DNA of 64,000 bases from NCBI RefSeq assembly GCF_004804275.1, contig NZ_STGI01000002.1, positions 62,001 to 126,000 of the forward strand, written 5' to 3'. Of the stretch, positions 1 to 8,216 are shown piece by piece. Source of the DNA: Herbaspirillum sp. ST 5-3 (GTDB lineage Bacteria > Pseudomonadota > Gammaproteobacteria > Burkholderiales > Burkholderiaceae_D). Each line of letters starts with the position of its first letter. The stretch's first letter is position 1. The notes beneath the pieces were generated by a model. The model did not search any database. It was not told where the DNA came from and saw only the letters and a program-made list of their open reading frames with translations. The position numbers were made by a program, and so were the translations under genes.

Positions 1-416
1 ACGCGCGTCGGCGTGCACCCGTTGTCCCACATCAGCGCATTGAACGGCGTCACATGCACCAGCAGGACCGAAGGGTCATCGACCGGATGGCGCATGTCGG
101 TCGGATGCTCGCGCGGCGGGTCGTGTTCCAGATAGATGCGGGGCAGGCGACGCTGCGCTTCGCTCAGGTACACATGCTGGTCCTTCAGAAACTGGTCGTC
201 GTCCTGGAACAGGATGCAGTCGAACTGCGCGTCCTTGGCCGCGCTGACCGGCAGGTCGATGACATTGTCGCCCCAGGGCATGTGGCCGCAGCGTCCGCCA
301 TAGCCGGGCGGGCGATCGGGCTTGGACAGCACATAAAAGTCGTGCGGTGCCTGCGTCAGATAATAAAGATAGCTGCCATGCGTATGCCAGGTGAGAATTT
401 TCAATCGTCGCTGCAT
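1..416 (-). CDS. Glycosyltransferase-like protein, N-terminal part (runs off the left edge)
   Basis: The reading frame starts at an ATG at 416 and stays open to base 1, giving about 138 residues. The start reads MQRRLKILTWHTHGSYLYYL, followed by a segment with PHDFYVLSKP and a later IYLEHDPPREHPTD stretch. That layout resembles the N-terminal domain of GT-B glycosyltransferases of surface polysaccharide clusters; the sugar-nucleotide-binding C-terminal half is outside the window. It lies only 8 bp downstream of the radical SAM gene in the same direction, so it is probably the third gene of a glycan operon with that gene and the GT2 gene. Family assignment is by resemblance only. Confidence 0.6.
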   Translation of the reverse strand, partial: MQRRLKILTWHTHGSYLYYLTQAPHDFYVLSKPDRPPGYGGRCGHMPWGDNVIDLPVSAAKDAQFDCILFQDDDQFLKDQHVYLSEAQRRLPRIYLEHDPPREHPTDMRHPVDDPSVLLVHVTPFNALMWDNGCTPTR

Positions 417-424
417 GTCATCGA

Positions 425-1426
425 TCAGAAAGTGCCTGCATAGAGGGCGCAACTGCGGCACACCTCGGGCGGCGTGGCAGAAGCGAGCTGTTCGCGGAAC
501 CGGTTGTAGGCCTGATTGTTCCAGACCTCGGCAACACCGTTTTGCGCCATGTCACCGAAGTGAATGCGATCCGGCGTGCCCACCATGCAGCAGGGCATGG
601 CCTTGCCGTCATAGCTGATGTAGGAGCCGCGCCACGGCCAGTCGCAGCGTTCCCGCCCCGACATCTCGGGCGGATAGGCGCGCGGTGTGAGGTTCGGCAG
701 GCGCAGTGTGATGCCGAGCGCGGCGGACTGCGCGCGTGCCGCATTGAAGTAGTGCTCCACAGCTTCGCTGTCCACGTCGAGCAGTGTTTGCTGATCGATG
801 AAGGATCGCATCGGCTGGTATCGGGCCGGCAGCGTCGATTCGCCGAAGTCGTGGCACAAGTGCTGCACGAATACGGTATCGATGCCCTCGTCATGCGCAA
901 GTTCGATGAGCCGCGGCAGCTCGGGCAGATTGCGCCGCATGACGACCGCCACCAGCCTCAGGTGCGGCAGTTCGCTGCGCAAGCGCGTCTTGGCCTGCAC
1001 CAGCCGGCGCAGGTTGCGCAACACGCGCGAGAAGCGCGAGCGCACGCGGATCTCCTGATACGTTGCGGCCGTCGCGCCGTCCAGCGAGATGTGCATTGTC
1101 CCGAGTCCGCTCTTGACGCATTCCTCGGCGCGCGCCTCGCTCAACACGGTCAGGTTGGTATTGGTCGAGACATGGACACCGCGCTGTGCGGCGTACCTGG
1201 CCATATCGAAAAAACGCGGGTGCAGCAGCGGCTCGCCCAATCCCTGCAGTTGCAGCTCCGTCATCTCCGGAAACTGATCGACCAGCCTGCAAAACAGATC
1301 GAAGTCCATGAAGGCGCGTGGCTGGCCCGGTTCGCCTTCGCCGCGAAACTGGATCGGACACATGCGGCAGCGCAGATTGCACTGGCCCACCGGCTCGATC
1401 TGCACGAAGCCGGGAAGCGCAGTCAT
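425..1426 (-). CDS. Radical SAM/SPASM-type protein
   Basis: 333 residues. The N-terminus carries the radical SAM 4Fe-4S motif CNLRCRMC (CxxxCxxC, around residues 15-22). A TNTNLT stretch and an HISLDGA segment fit the TIM-barrel core. The C-terminus is rich in cysteines (CDWPW, PCCMVG, CRSCALY), as expected for a SPASM auxiliary cluster domain. Such proteins cleave S-adenosylmethionine to start radical chemistry; the substrate cannot be read from the sequence. Its start codon overlaps the stop of the upstream GT2 gene by 4 bp (ATGA), so the two are translationally coupled. The setting suggests modification of a sugar or lipid precursor, which is inference. Confidence 0.85.
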   Translation of the reverse strand: MTALPGFVQIEPVGQCNLRCRMCPIQFRGEGEPGQPRAFMDFDLFCRLVDQFPEMTELQLQGLGEPLLHPRFFDMARYAAQRGVHVSTNTNLTVLSEARAEECVKSGLGTMHISLDGATAATYQEIRVRSRFSRVLRNLRRLVQAKTRLRSELPHLRLVAVVMRRNLPELPRLIELAHDEGIDTVFVQHLCHDFGESTLPARYQPMRSFIDQQTLLDVDSEAVEHYFNAARAQSAALGITLRLPNLTPRAYPPEMSGRERCDWPWRGSYISYDGKAMPCCMVGTPDRIHFGDMAQNGVAEVWNNQAYNRFREQLASATPPEVCRSCALYAGTF

Positions 1427-2565
1427 AGAAAACCCACACGGAACTTGAATGCTCCGACCGCACGCCAGAACACTGCGAGAGGCGGAATCAGTATCGAGGT
1501 CACGATCATTTCAGCGATGTGCTTCGGCGATTTGGAGGTATTCCACAAGCGCCTCACGCAGAAACGGCCGGTCATGAACAGCCAGGCCAATCCCGCCACC
1601 AGCGCGACGCCGGCGGATTGTACCAGCAAGGCCACGACGAACACCATGAGCGCGGCGACCGTCAGGTAAAAGTCCCAGCGCGGCTTCGGTCGGATCTTGC
1701 GCCGGTAAAGCGTGGGATGCTTCTTGTACAGCAGCGCGTCGAATTGCACCTTCTTCACCTGCGACAGGCTCACGCCCCAGCCGGCAGGGCGGATCGGATG
1801 CATCATCACCGCCGTCGGCTCGCGCCGGATGTTGGCGCGATAGTCGAGCAGACGGAAATGCAGATCCGAGTCTTCGCGCCAGGCAAAGCGGAAGCGCTCG
1901 TCGAAGCCGCCCAGGTCTTCCAGCACGTGCTTGCGGCAGAAGCAATTGGCGGTGACGAATTCGGCCGTCTCCAGGTTTTTCGCGTCCAGCTCGTAGTCGG
2001 TCGGCGTGCCGTTCAGGGGCATCACGATGCGTCCGCACACCACTTGCACGTCCTCGTTGAAGGCGCGCACGCCGTTCTTCAGCCAGTCGCTTCTGGCAAT
2101 CGTGTCGTCGTCGGTGAATGCGATGATGGGCGCGCGCGCCGCGCGCCAGCCGTGATTGCGCGCAGCCGCCGGGCCGAAGGGGCCCATCGACGGAATATAG
2201 GTGATCTGCGGCCCCGAGCCCGCTGTATGGGCGGCCCAGCCGCTCGCTACTTCGCGCGTATCGTCGCTCGGCCCGTCGTCGACGATGATGATTTCGAAGC
2301 GTTCCGGATCGAAGCGCTGCAGCACCAGGCTGGCGATGCAGCGGCTCAGCAGTTGCGGCCGTCCGCGCGTCGGGACGACGATGGACACGGCCAGTTCAAC
2401 CGGGGTCTTGCGCGTGTCCGAGCTGTCCACGCTGCTCAAGGGAGGCGCGGAGCGCGGCACGCCGAAATGGTGCTGCCGTGCCGATCGGTCGGCATCCGCT
2501 TGCTTGCCTTCGCTGTCGGCGCTGATGCCTCTCCGGTCTCGGTTAAATGCAAGTATTTTCGTCAT
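1423..2565 (-). CDS. Family 2 glycosyltransferase, membrane-associated
   Basis: 380 residues. After a roughly 57-residue polar leader comes the GT2 start SIVVPTRGRPQLLSRCIASL, then IIIVDDG and FTDDDT (DxD-like metal/nucleotide-sugar site), and a WREDSDLHFR segment typical of the acceptor-side motif. A hydrophobic pair of helices near residues 305-340 (LTVAALMVFVVALLVQSAG...) suggests membrane attachment. GT2 enzymes transfer sugars from nucleotide donors to lipid-linked or growing glycans. It is the first gene of a tight three-gene minus-strand operon with the radical SAM protein and the partial glycosyltransferase. The leader is unusually long, so the true start may be internal. Confidence 0.85.
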   Translation of the reverse strand: MTKILAFNRDRRGISADSEGKQADADRSARQHHFGVPRSAPPLSSVDSSDTRKTPVELAVSIVVPTRGRPQLLSRCIASLVLQRFDPERFEIIIVDDGPSDDTREVASGWAAHTAGSGPQITYIPSMGPFGPAAARNHGWRAARAPIIAFTDDDTIARSDWLKNGVRAFNEDVQVVCGRIVMPLNGTPTDYELDAKNLETAEFVTANCFCRKHVLEDLGGFDERFRFAWREDSDLHFRLLDYRANIRREPTAVMMHPIRPAGWGVSLSQVKKVQFDALLYKKHPTLYRRKIRPKPRWDFYLTVAALMVFVVALLVQSAGVALVAGLAWLFMTGRFCVRRLWNTSKSPKHIAEMIVTSILIPPLAVFWRAVGAFKFRVGFL

Positions 2566-2817
2566 GGAACTGTCCTGGAAAATCTTGGGTTGGGAGCGGC
2601 CTTCGCGTCAGCGCACGCAGTTTGTGGACTGACGTAAAAACCGCCTGAGTCAGACGAATCACCTGGCGGGTGTTATTGCTTGTTTGGCGACAAGAGGACG
2701 ATGCAATTCCCGCGCCATCGCCTCGGCTTGAGAACGGTCAAACGGATTTCATTCCGGCAGCGTCCGCTGCATCTGATGCGCGCGCTGCGCGGCTGTCGAT
2801 CCGAATCACATTAGGTC

Positions 2818-4620
2818 TCACACCATTTCCTTTTCGGCGCGCTGGTCGTCCGCCTCAGCACGTTGCTGCAACTTCCATAGCCGCGCATAGGCGCCGTCCT
2901 GCTGCACCAGGTCCGTGTGCGTACCGCGTTCCACGATGCGGCCCTTGTGCATGACGAGAATTTCGGTAGCGTCCACCACGGTCGACAGGCGATGCGCGAT
3001 CACGAGCGTGGTGCGATTTTTCGCCAGCTTGTCCAGTTCCCGCTGGATCGCTTGTTCCGATTGCGTATCGAGCGCGGAGGTGGCTTCGTCGAAGATCAGC
3101 AGCGGCGGATTTTTCAGGATCGCGCGCGCCAGTGCGATGCGCTGCTTTTCGCCGCCGGACAGCTTGACGCCGCGCTCGCCGACCGGCGTGTCGTAGCGCT
3201 GCGGCAGCGAGTCGATCAGCTCATGGATATGCGCTGCCTTGGCGGCGGCGATGATGTCGTCCATGGTTGCGCCGATGCGGCCGTACGCAATGTTATAGGC
3301 GATGGTGTCGTTGAAGAGCAGGGTTTCCTGCGGCACCACGCCGATGGCTTCGCGCAGGCTGCGGGTATTGATGCTGCGGATATCCTGGCCGTCCACGCGG
3401 ATGTAGCCGCCGCCCACGTCATACAGGCGCAGCAGCAGGCGCGCCAGCGTCGACTTGCCGGACCCGCTTCCGCCCACCACCGCAACCGTGCCGCCCGGCG
3501 GAATGCGGAAGCTCACACCATGCAGGATGGGGCGCGATGGTTCATAGCTGAAGCCGACGTTATCGAAAATGACCTCACCCCGGCTCACGCGCAAGTCGGG
3601 CAGACCGGGCGGCTCGTCGATCTCCGGCCTTTCACGCAACAGCTGGAGCAGTTTTTCCGCATTGATCTGCGCGTCCTTCGCTTCACGATAGACGAAGCCG
3701 AGCGTGTTGAGCGGCAGGCAGATCTGGATCACATAGGCGTTGATCAGGATCAGGTCGCCGACCGTCATGTGGTGCGTCATCACATCGCGGCCCGCCAGCA
3801 GCATTACCGAGGCGACGCCCATGGCGATGATGGCGCTCTGGCCGACATGCAGGATGAACAGCGCCTTCTGGTTGGCCACCACGGCGTCGGTCCAGTGGTT
3901 CATGATGTGCTGGAAGCGCGTCGCTTCCACCTTCTCGTTGGTGAAGAACTTCACCGCGTCGTAGTTGATCAGGCTGTCGGCCAGCAGGCTTTTGGCATTC
4001 GAGTCGAGCCGGTTGACGCGCCGCTGGAAAATGGCACGCCGCGCGGTAAACACCAGCGTGAAGCTGGTGTACACCATGAAGCTCACTGCCAGGACGGCGG
4101 TATACCAGAGGCTGTAGCGGGCGGTCATGATGACGATCACCATGCCGATTTCGAGCAGGGTCGGGACGATGGTGAACAGCGCGACGCCGAGCAGGAAAGC
4201 GATGCCGGTGGTGCCGCGATCGATGTCGGGCAACAGGCCGCCGAGGCGGCGCTGCGAATGAAAGCGCGCGCCCAGTTCATGCAGGTGCGAAAAGGTGTTG
4301 AGTGCATAGGTGGCCACCGTGTATTGCGTCACGCGCGAAAAGGCGAGGTCACGCAATTCATTGAACAGCGTGCTGCAAAAGCGCAGTATCGCGTAGCCCG
4401 CGAGCAGGCCGGCCGGCAGCATCAGCACCTGCTCGGGGCGCGACAGTTCGTCGACGATGCGCTTGAGCGCGAGCGGCACCGATACGACAGCCAGCTTGGC
4501 AAGGATGAGGAAGAGCACCGACAGGGCAATGCGCCAGCGGAATTTCGATACCAGCCCCCATAGTTCGCCCACGATCCTGCTTTGGCCTGTTGGCTGTTGA
4601 GTCGCGTCACGCATATTCAT
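2818..4620 (-). CDS. ABC transporter, fused permease and ATPase, Atm1/HMT1 type
   Basis: 600 residues. The N-terminal half (about 30-320) has six hydrophobic segments of an exporter-type transmembrane domain, including NYDAVKFFTNE, close to the signature of the Atm1/HMT1 group. The C-terminal ATPase has Walker A GGSGSGKST, a Q-loop (VVPQETLLFNDT), ABC signature LSGGEKQ, Walker B LLIFDEATS and the H-loop IAHRLST, so it looks functional. Atm1-like exporters move glutathione-based or metal/sulfur compounds across the inner membrane and act as homodimers. The start is an ATG preceded by AAAAGG. It stands alone, 250 bp upstream of the GT operon in the same direction. Confidence 0.88.
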   Translation of the reverse strand: MNMRDATQQPTGQSRIVGELWGLVSKFRWRIALSVLFLILAKLAVVSVPLALKRIVDELSRPEQVLMLPAGLLAGYAILRFCSTLFNELRDLAFSRVTQYTVATYALNTFSHLHELGARFHSQRRLGGLLPDIDRGTTGIAFLLGVALFTIVPTLLEIGMVIVIMTARYSLWYTAVLAVSFMVYTSFTLVFTARRAIFQRRVNRLDSNAKSLLADSLINYDAVKFFTNEKVEATRFQHIMNHWTDAVVANQKALFILHVGQSAIIAMGVASVMLLAGRDVMTHHMTVGDLILINAYVIQICLPLNTLGFVYREAKDAQINAEKLLQLLRERPEIDEPPGLPDLRVSRGEVIFDNVGFSYEPSRPILHGVSFRIPPGGTVAVVGGSGSGKSTLARLLLRLYDVGGGYIRVDGQDIRSINTRSLREAIGVVPQETLLFNDTIAYNIAYGRIGATMDDIIAAAKAAHIHELIDSLPQRYDTPVGERGVKLSGGEKQRIALARAILKNPPLLIFDEATSALDTQSEQAIQRELDKLAKNRTTLVIAHRLSTVVDATEILVMHKGRIVERGTHTDLVQQDGAYARLWKLQQRAEADDQRAEKEMV

Positions 4621-5050
4621 TGAAGACCTTTTTTGTCATGTTCATTCACACATTTGACCTGCTGTAATCTTTACAAGCCGGCCTTGCAAAATGTGCCGGA
4701 TTGCATGTCGGACAGCCGGTTCTCGTCGGCGAACGCATTTGAACATCGACGCGCGGCTGTCTATCCTGATCGGAAGGGCGCGTTTGCGGCCATGCTGCAT
4801 CGTGCATTGGTATGGAAGTTGCACCCGCTGGCCCGTCCCACTTCGCCGCTTGCGCGTCCCGAACGCAGCAAGTGCTCTTAGCACTATTTATTCCACGACG
4901 CCATGCACCATGGTCTTCATTGCTTTTCCCGCTGCAAGGACCTCGCGGGAAAACATCGCTTGTGTCTGTGTCCGGGCGTTCGCGCAGGCAGCGCCGGCGA
5001 GACGGCATGGCGAGGCGGTGCATCGTGGAAAGCAAAGAAGGAGATTCAAC
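4621..5050. other. Divergent intergenic region without a supported gene
   Basis: About 430 bp between the divergent Atm1-type gene and the SRPBCC-Hsp20 gene. Several frames are open here but none has a convincing start, ribosome-binding site or recognisable product. A short hairpin (AGTGCT CTT AGCACT) sits at 4871-4885. The region must hold both promoters, but no clear -35/-10 pair was identified. Confidence 0.4.
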
Positions 5051-6217
5051 ATGGCAAGAATTGAACAGACGATCGAGGTCAACGTGCCGGCGCGCACCGC
5101 GTACAACCAATTGCTGCGCTTCGAGCAGTATCCGCGCTTCATGGATGATGTGAAGGAAGTGCGCCAGGTCGACGACACCCATCTGCACTGGCACACCCGG
5201 TCCGGCAACCTGGACATGGAATGGGATGCAGAGATTACGCAGCAAGTTCCGGATCGCTGCATCGCGTGGCGCAACACCAACGGGCCGCGCTATGAAGGAA
5301 AAGTCGAACTGCAGGAAATGCAGGCGGAGCGCACGCGCATGACGCTGACCATGGAATGCGATCCGAAGCAGCAGGTACTGGCGCAGCACGGCAATGCGGA
5401 AACCATGATTGCGCAGCGTGCCGAGCATGACCTGGGGCGCTTCAAGAAATTCATCGAGCAGGTCGCGCATCCGTCGTCTGAACCGCGCACCAAGCCGCGC
5501 GAGGCACGCGAGGCACGCGAGGCACGTGATGCACGTGAACAGGGGCCAGTTCCCAACGAAACCGAACAGAGGCGCACAGGCGGCGAAGCCATCGGCAAGA
5601 CCGTCGGCCAGACGGCGAGCGAGCGGCAGGAAGCGGCGCGCAGCGGACAAGCGCATGCCGGCGGAGAGGAGCAGCAGTCGTCGCAAGCGCAGCGCAAGCA
5701 GACTGCAGCAGGCGGTGCGGCACAGGCCGGAAACGGACAGGCATGGCTGCCCGACCTGCTCCAGGTATGGAGCGGACCGTTTACCGTGATGCGTCGCATG
5801 TCGGAAGACATGGACCGCTTCTTCGAGCGTTTCATGGGCGCGCCCGCATTGGCCGGCCGCGCGATGCAGCAGGCGCCCGGAAGCTGGACGCCGCCGGTGG
5901 AGACAGCGCAACGCGAAAACCGCTTCATCGTTTGCGCCGAGCTGGCGGGCGTCAAGCGCGACGACGTGCAGGTCGAGATCAACAACGACCGGCTGACCAT
6001 CGAAGGCGAGCGTCATCCGGAAGCGCCGCATGCGCCGCAGGAGCTGCGCCGCTCGGAACGCGCCTACGGCCATTTCTATCGTGTGATTGCCCTGCCGCCG
6101 GGCGCCAATGCCGAGGCGGCGTCGGCCTCGATGCAGGACGGCGTGCTTGAAATCACGGTGCCGATCGAAAGCCATCGGCGGCACGGGCGCAGGCTGGATA
6201 TCCAGACGCCGCATTAG
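5051..6217 (+). CDS. SRPBCC (cyclase/dehydrase-like) domain fused to an Hsp20/alpha-crystallin domain
   Basis: 388 residues, starting at an ATG preceded by AAGAAGGAG. The frame is open further upstream, but MARIEQTIEVNVPARTAYNQ is a classic SRPBCC start. Residues 1-145 form this ligand-binding-like domain (FEQYPRFMDDV, GRFKKFIE). Residues 150-235 are a low-complexity linker with REA repeats, encoded by four 9-bp DNA repeats at 5501-5536, and Gln/Glu/Ala-rich sequence. From about 237, LLQVWSGPFTVMRRMSEDMD resembles the N-terminal arm of small heat-shock proteins. The alpha-crystallin core (about 285-380) has FIVCAELAGVKRDDVQVEI, LTIEGER and a GVLEITVPI end. Presumed role: holding chaperone with an added lipid- or protein-binding module. 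Each domain is clear; the role of the fusion is unknown. Confidence 0.88.
   Translation: MARIEQTIEVNVPARTAYNQLLRFEQYPRFMDDVKEVRQVDDTHLHWHTRSGNLDMEWDAEITQQVPDRCIAWRNTNGPRYEGKVELQEMQAERTRMTLTMECDPKQQVLAQHGNAETMIAQRAEHDLGRFKKFIEQVAHPSSEPRTKPREAREAREARDAREQGPVPNETEQRRTGGEAIGKTVGQTASERQEAARSGQAHAGGEEQQSSQAQRKQTAAGGAAQAGNGQAWLPDLLQVWSGPFTVMRRMSEDMDRFFERFMGAPALAGRAMQQAPGSWTPPVETAQRENRFIVCAELAGVKRDDVQVEINNDRLTIEGERHPEAPHAPQELRRSERAYGHFYRVIALPPGANAEAASASMQDGVLEITVPIESHRRHGRRLDIQTPH
5501..5536 (+). repeat. Four tandem 9-bp repeats inside the SRPBCC-Hsp20 linker
   Basis: Two copies of GAGGCACGC, one GAGGCACGT and one GATGCACGT lie head to tail and in frame, encoding an Arg-Glu-Ala type run (REAREAREARDAR). 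Such repeats can change copy number by slippage without breaking the frame, so linker length may vary between strains. Confidence 0.8.
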
Positions 6218-6385
6218 CGCGCGATCATTCCGATCGGAAATTGCAAGGAACAAGTTGCCAGCCTCGCAGTCCATCCTGCAGGATGGCAAACCGGCGTCGG
6301 CGGAAATATCGGAAGCATTGCCGCTCGCCCCACCGGAGATTTCCAAATCGAAACGGTCACGATCTGGTATCTGATCATCGGCTCG

Positions 6386-7657
6386 GTGCTGTTGCTGATG
6401 GGCCTGATGGGCACAATTTGGCATCGCATTCCGCTCAGTCCGGCGATGCTGTACCTGCCGATCGGCTTTCTGCTGGGACCGTCCGGCGTGTCGCTGGTCG
6501 CGCTCGATCCGTATCGGAATGCCGCGCTGCTGACCCTGCTGACGGAAATTGCCTTGCTCATTTCCCTGTTTACCGTCGGGCTCAAGCTGCGTGTTCCGCT
6601 GCGCGACCGCATCTGGCGGCTGCCGATGCGCCTCGGCGTGATCGGCATGCTCGTGACCTCGGTGCTGATTGCCTGCGTGGCCTACTTCCTGCTGGGCTTG
6701 TCGCTCGGTGTGGCGGCGCTGCTCGGCGCCATCCTGTCGCCGACCGATCCGGTGCTGGCCTCGGACGTGCAGATCAAGGATGTCGGCGACCGCGACCGCC
6801 TGCGCTTCAGCCTGAGCGGCGAGGGTGGACTGAACGACGGCACGGCCTATCCGGTGGTGATGTTCGCGCTGTTCCTGCTTGGCGTGCCCGAGGGCCGCGC
6901 CTACGGCGAGCCGACCGCGATCCTGCTGGCGCTGTGGGGCATCGTCGGCGGCTTCCTGTGCGGCTGGCTGATGGCGCGCGGCACAGTCGGCCTGGCGCTG
7001 TTTCTGCGGCGTCGCTATCACCAGGCGCTCGGCATGGAGGAATTCCTCACCATCGGTCTGATCGCGGTGTCCTACGGCGTGGCGCACCTGATCCATGGCG
7101 TCGGCTTCATCGCGGTGTTCGCCGCGGGCGTGGCCATGCGGCGCATCGAACACCAGGCCAGCGGCCCGACGCAGCCCTCGCAGGTGATCGGCGCGGTGCC
7201 GGCCGGCGACGAGCCGGCGGTGGCGACTGATCCGGACAAGGCTCCGGCCTATATGGCCGAAACGGTGCTCGGCTTTAACCAGCAACTGGAACACATCGCC
7301 GAATTCGTGATGGTCTTGCTGATGGGGATCATGCTTTCCGCTGCGGGGCTGTCGATGCAGGGCGTGTTGCTGGCAGTCGTGGTGTTCCTGGTGGTGCGGC
7401 CGCTCGCGGTGCTGGCCTCGCTGCTGGGCGCGCGCGTGGACAGGGCGCAGCGCTGGCTGATGGCGTGGTTCGGCATACGCGGCATCGGCTCGCTGTACTA
7501 CCTGGTGTTTGCGCTGCAGTACGAATGGCCGATGGCCGAAAAGCAGCGCGTGGTGTCCCTGGTGCTGACCGCGGTCACGGTATCCGTCCTGCTGCACGGG
7601 ATCTCGGCGACACCGTTGATGGACAACTATCACAGGCGCGGCAAGCCGCGCGCCTGA
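6386..7657 (+). CDS. Cation/proton antiporter, CPA1 (NhaP-like) family
   Basis: 423 residues from a GTG at 6386, with about 11 hydrophobic segments. LSPTDPVLASDVQ is the ion-site segment of this family and SGEGGLNDGTAYP is also typical. A soluble loop (about 255-290) precedes the last membrane segments. These proteins exchange Na+ or K+ for H+ for pH and salt homeostasis. The start is doubtful. The frame is open back to the Hsp20 stop (6215-6217), and a natural first helix (TVTIWYLIIGSVLLLMG) begins upstream of 6386. No ATG, GTG or TTG is found there, although a GGAG lies 8 bases before an ATC codon at 6347. It follows the Hsp20 gene in the same frame by about 170 bp. Confidence 0.88.
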   Translation: MLLLMGLMGTIWHRIPLSPAMLYLPIGFLLGPSGVSLVALDPYRNAALLTLLTEIALLISLFTVGLKLRVPLRDRIWRLPMRLGVIGMLVTSVLIACVAYFLLGLSLGVAALLGAILSPTDPVLASDVQIKDVGDRDRLRFSLSGEGGLNDGTAYPVVMFALFLLGVPEGRAYGEPTAILLALWGIVGGFLCGWLMARGTVGLALFLRRRYHQALGMEEFLTIGLIAVSYGVAHLIHGVGFIAVFAAGVAMRRIEHQASGPTQPSQVIGAVPAGDEPAVATDPDKAPAYMAETVLGFNQQLEHIAEFVMVLLMGIMLSAAGLSMQGVLLAVVVFLVVRPLAVLASLLGARVDRAQRWLMAWFGIRGIGSLYYLVFALQYEWPMAEKQRVVSLVLTAVTVSVLLHGISATPLMDNYHRRGKPRA

Positions 7658-7673
7658 TTGTGAAAGGACATGC

Positions 7674-8021
7674 ATGGCAACCGATCTGGTCGGCTGGCTC
7701 AGCGCCGCCATCCTCGTGGCGACAATCTCGCGTCAGGTCTATACCCAGTGGCGCACGAAAAGCATCGAAGGCGTCTCCAGGTGGCTATTCGTCGGGCAAC
7801 TGACCGCCTCCATCGGTTTTACCCTCTACAGCTTCCTGGTCGATAACTGGGTGTTCGTTTTCGCCAATTTTTTCATCTTCCTGACCGCCGTCGCGGGCGA
7901 ATGCATCTACCTGCGCAACAAACATCTGACCGAGCGCAGGCAGCGGCACGAAGAAAAGGGACATGATGGTCAAAGTGAGCCGCATCGGTCCCATCCTGCC
8001 AAGGGCGGGGCCGCAAGGTAA
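7674..8021 (+). CDS. SemiSWEET/PQ-loop small membrane protein
   Basis: 115 residues. Three hydrophobic segments in the first 85 residues (LVGWLSAAILVATISRQVYT; SRWLFVGQLTASIGFTLYSF; WVFVFANFFIFLTAVAGECI) match the triple-helix bundle of bacterial SemiSWEET or PQ-loop proteins, which dimerise to move small sugars or other metabolites. The expected PQ dipeptide is not present at the first-helix position (SRQVYTQWRTKS instead), so transport activity is uncertain. The tail is charged and His/Arg-rich. The gene starts 16 bp after the antiporter stop, so the two are probably cotranscribed. Confidence 0.72.
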   Translation: MATDLVGWLSAAILVATISRQVYTQWRTKSIEGVSRWLFVGQLTASIGFTLYSFLVDNWVFVFANFFIFLTAVAGECIYLRNKHLTERRQRHEEKGHDGQSEPHRSHPAKGGAAR

Positions 8022-8216
8022 AAGCCCAGGGAAGCTTCCCGGATTTACAAGGCCATGCAGTTTTTACGCATGGGCAGCCTTGCTGAAGCAGTTCTGACAC
8101 GGGTAGGTGCCGGGCAGGTATGTCACTTGCTTGAAAAGCATTGCATGGAAGGATGTCTTTCTGGATTTGACGTGTCCGTGAACAATTCCTGAGCGCGGAA
8201 TCACCTCGGAGGGAAC

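Noticed and set aside
2917..4563. Long plus-strand frame opposite the Atm1-type transporter
   Set aside because: Composition is antisense-like and no motif is present; the minus-strand ABC gene has all its nucleotide-binding motifs.
4871..4885. AGTGCT CTT AGCACT hairpin upstream of the Hsp20 gene, thought of as a CIRCE element
   Set aside because: CIRCE needs TTAGCACTC-N9-GAGTGCTAA; here the arms are short and in the opposite order.
4646..7711. Very long minus-strand open frame (over 1000 codons) opposite the Hsp20 fusion and antiporter genes
   Set aside because: It is His/Arg/Gln-rich with no domain and lies antisense to two genes with clear families; an artefact of high GC codon use.
8064..8141. 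25-codon minus-strand frame with PGTYPCQNC
   Set aside because: It resembles a zinc-ribbon fragment but is too short and has no partner second CxxC.
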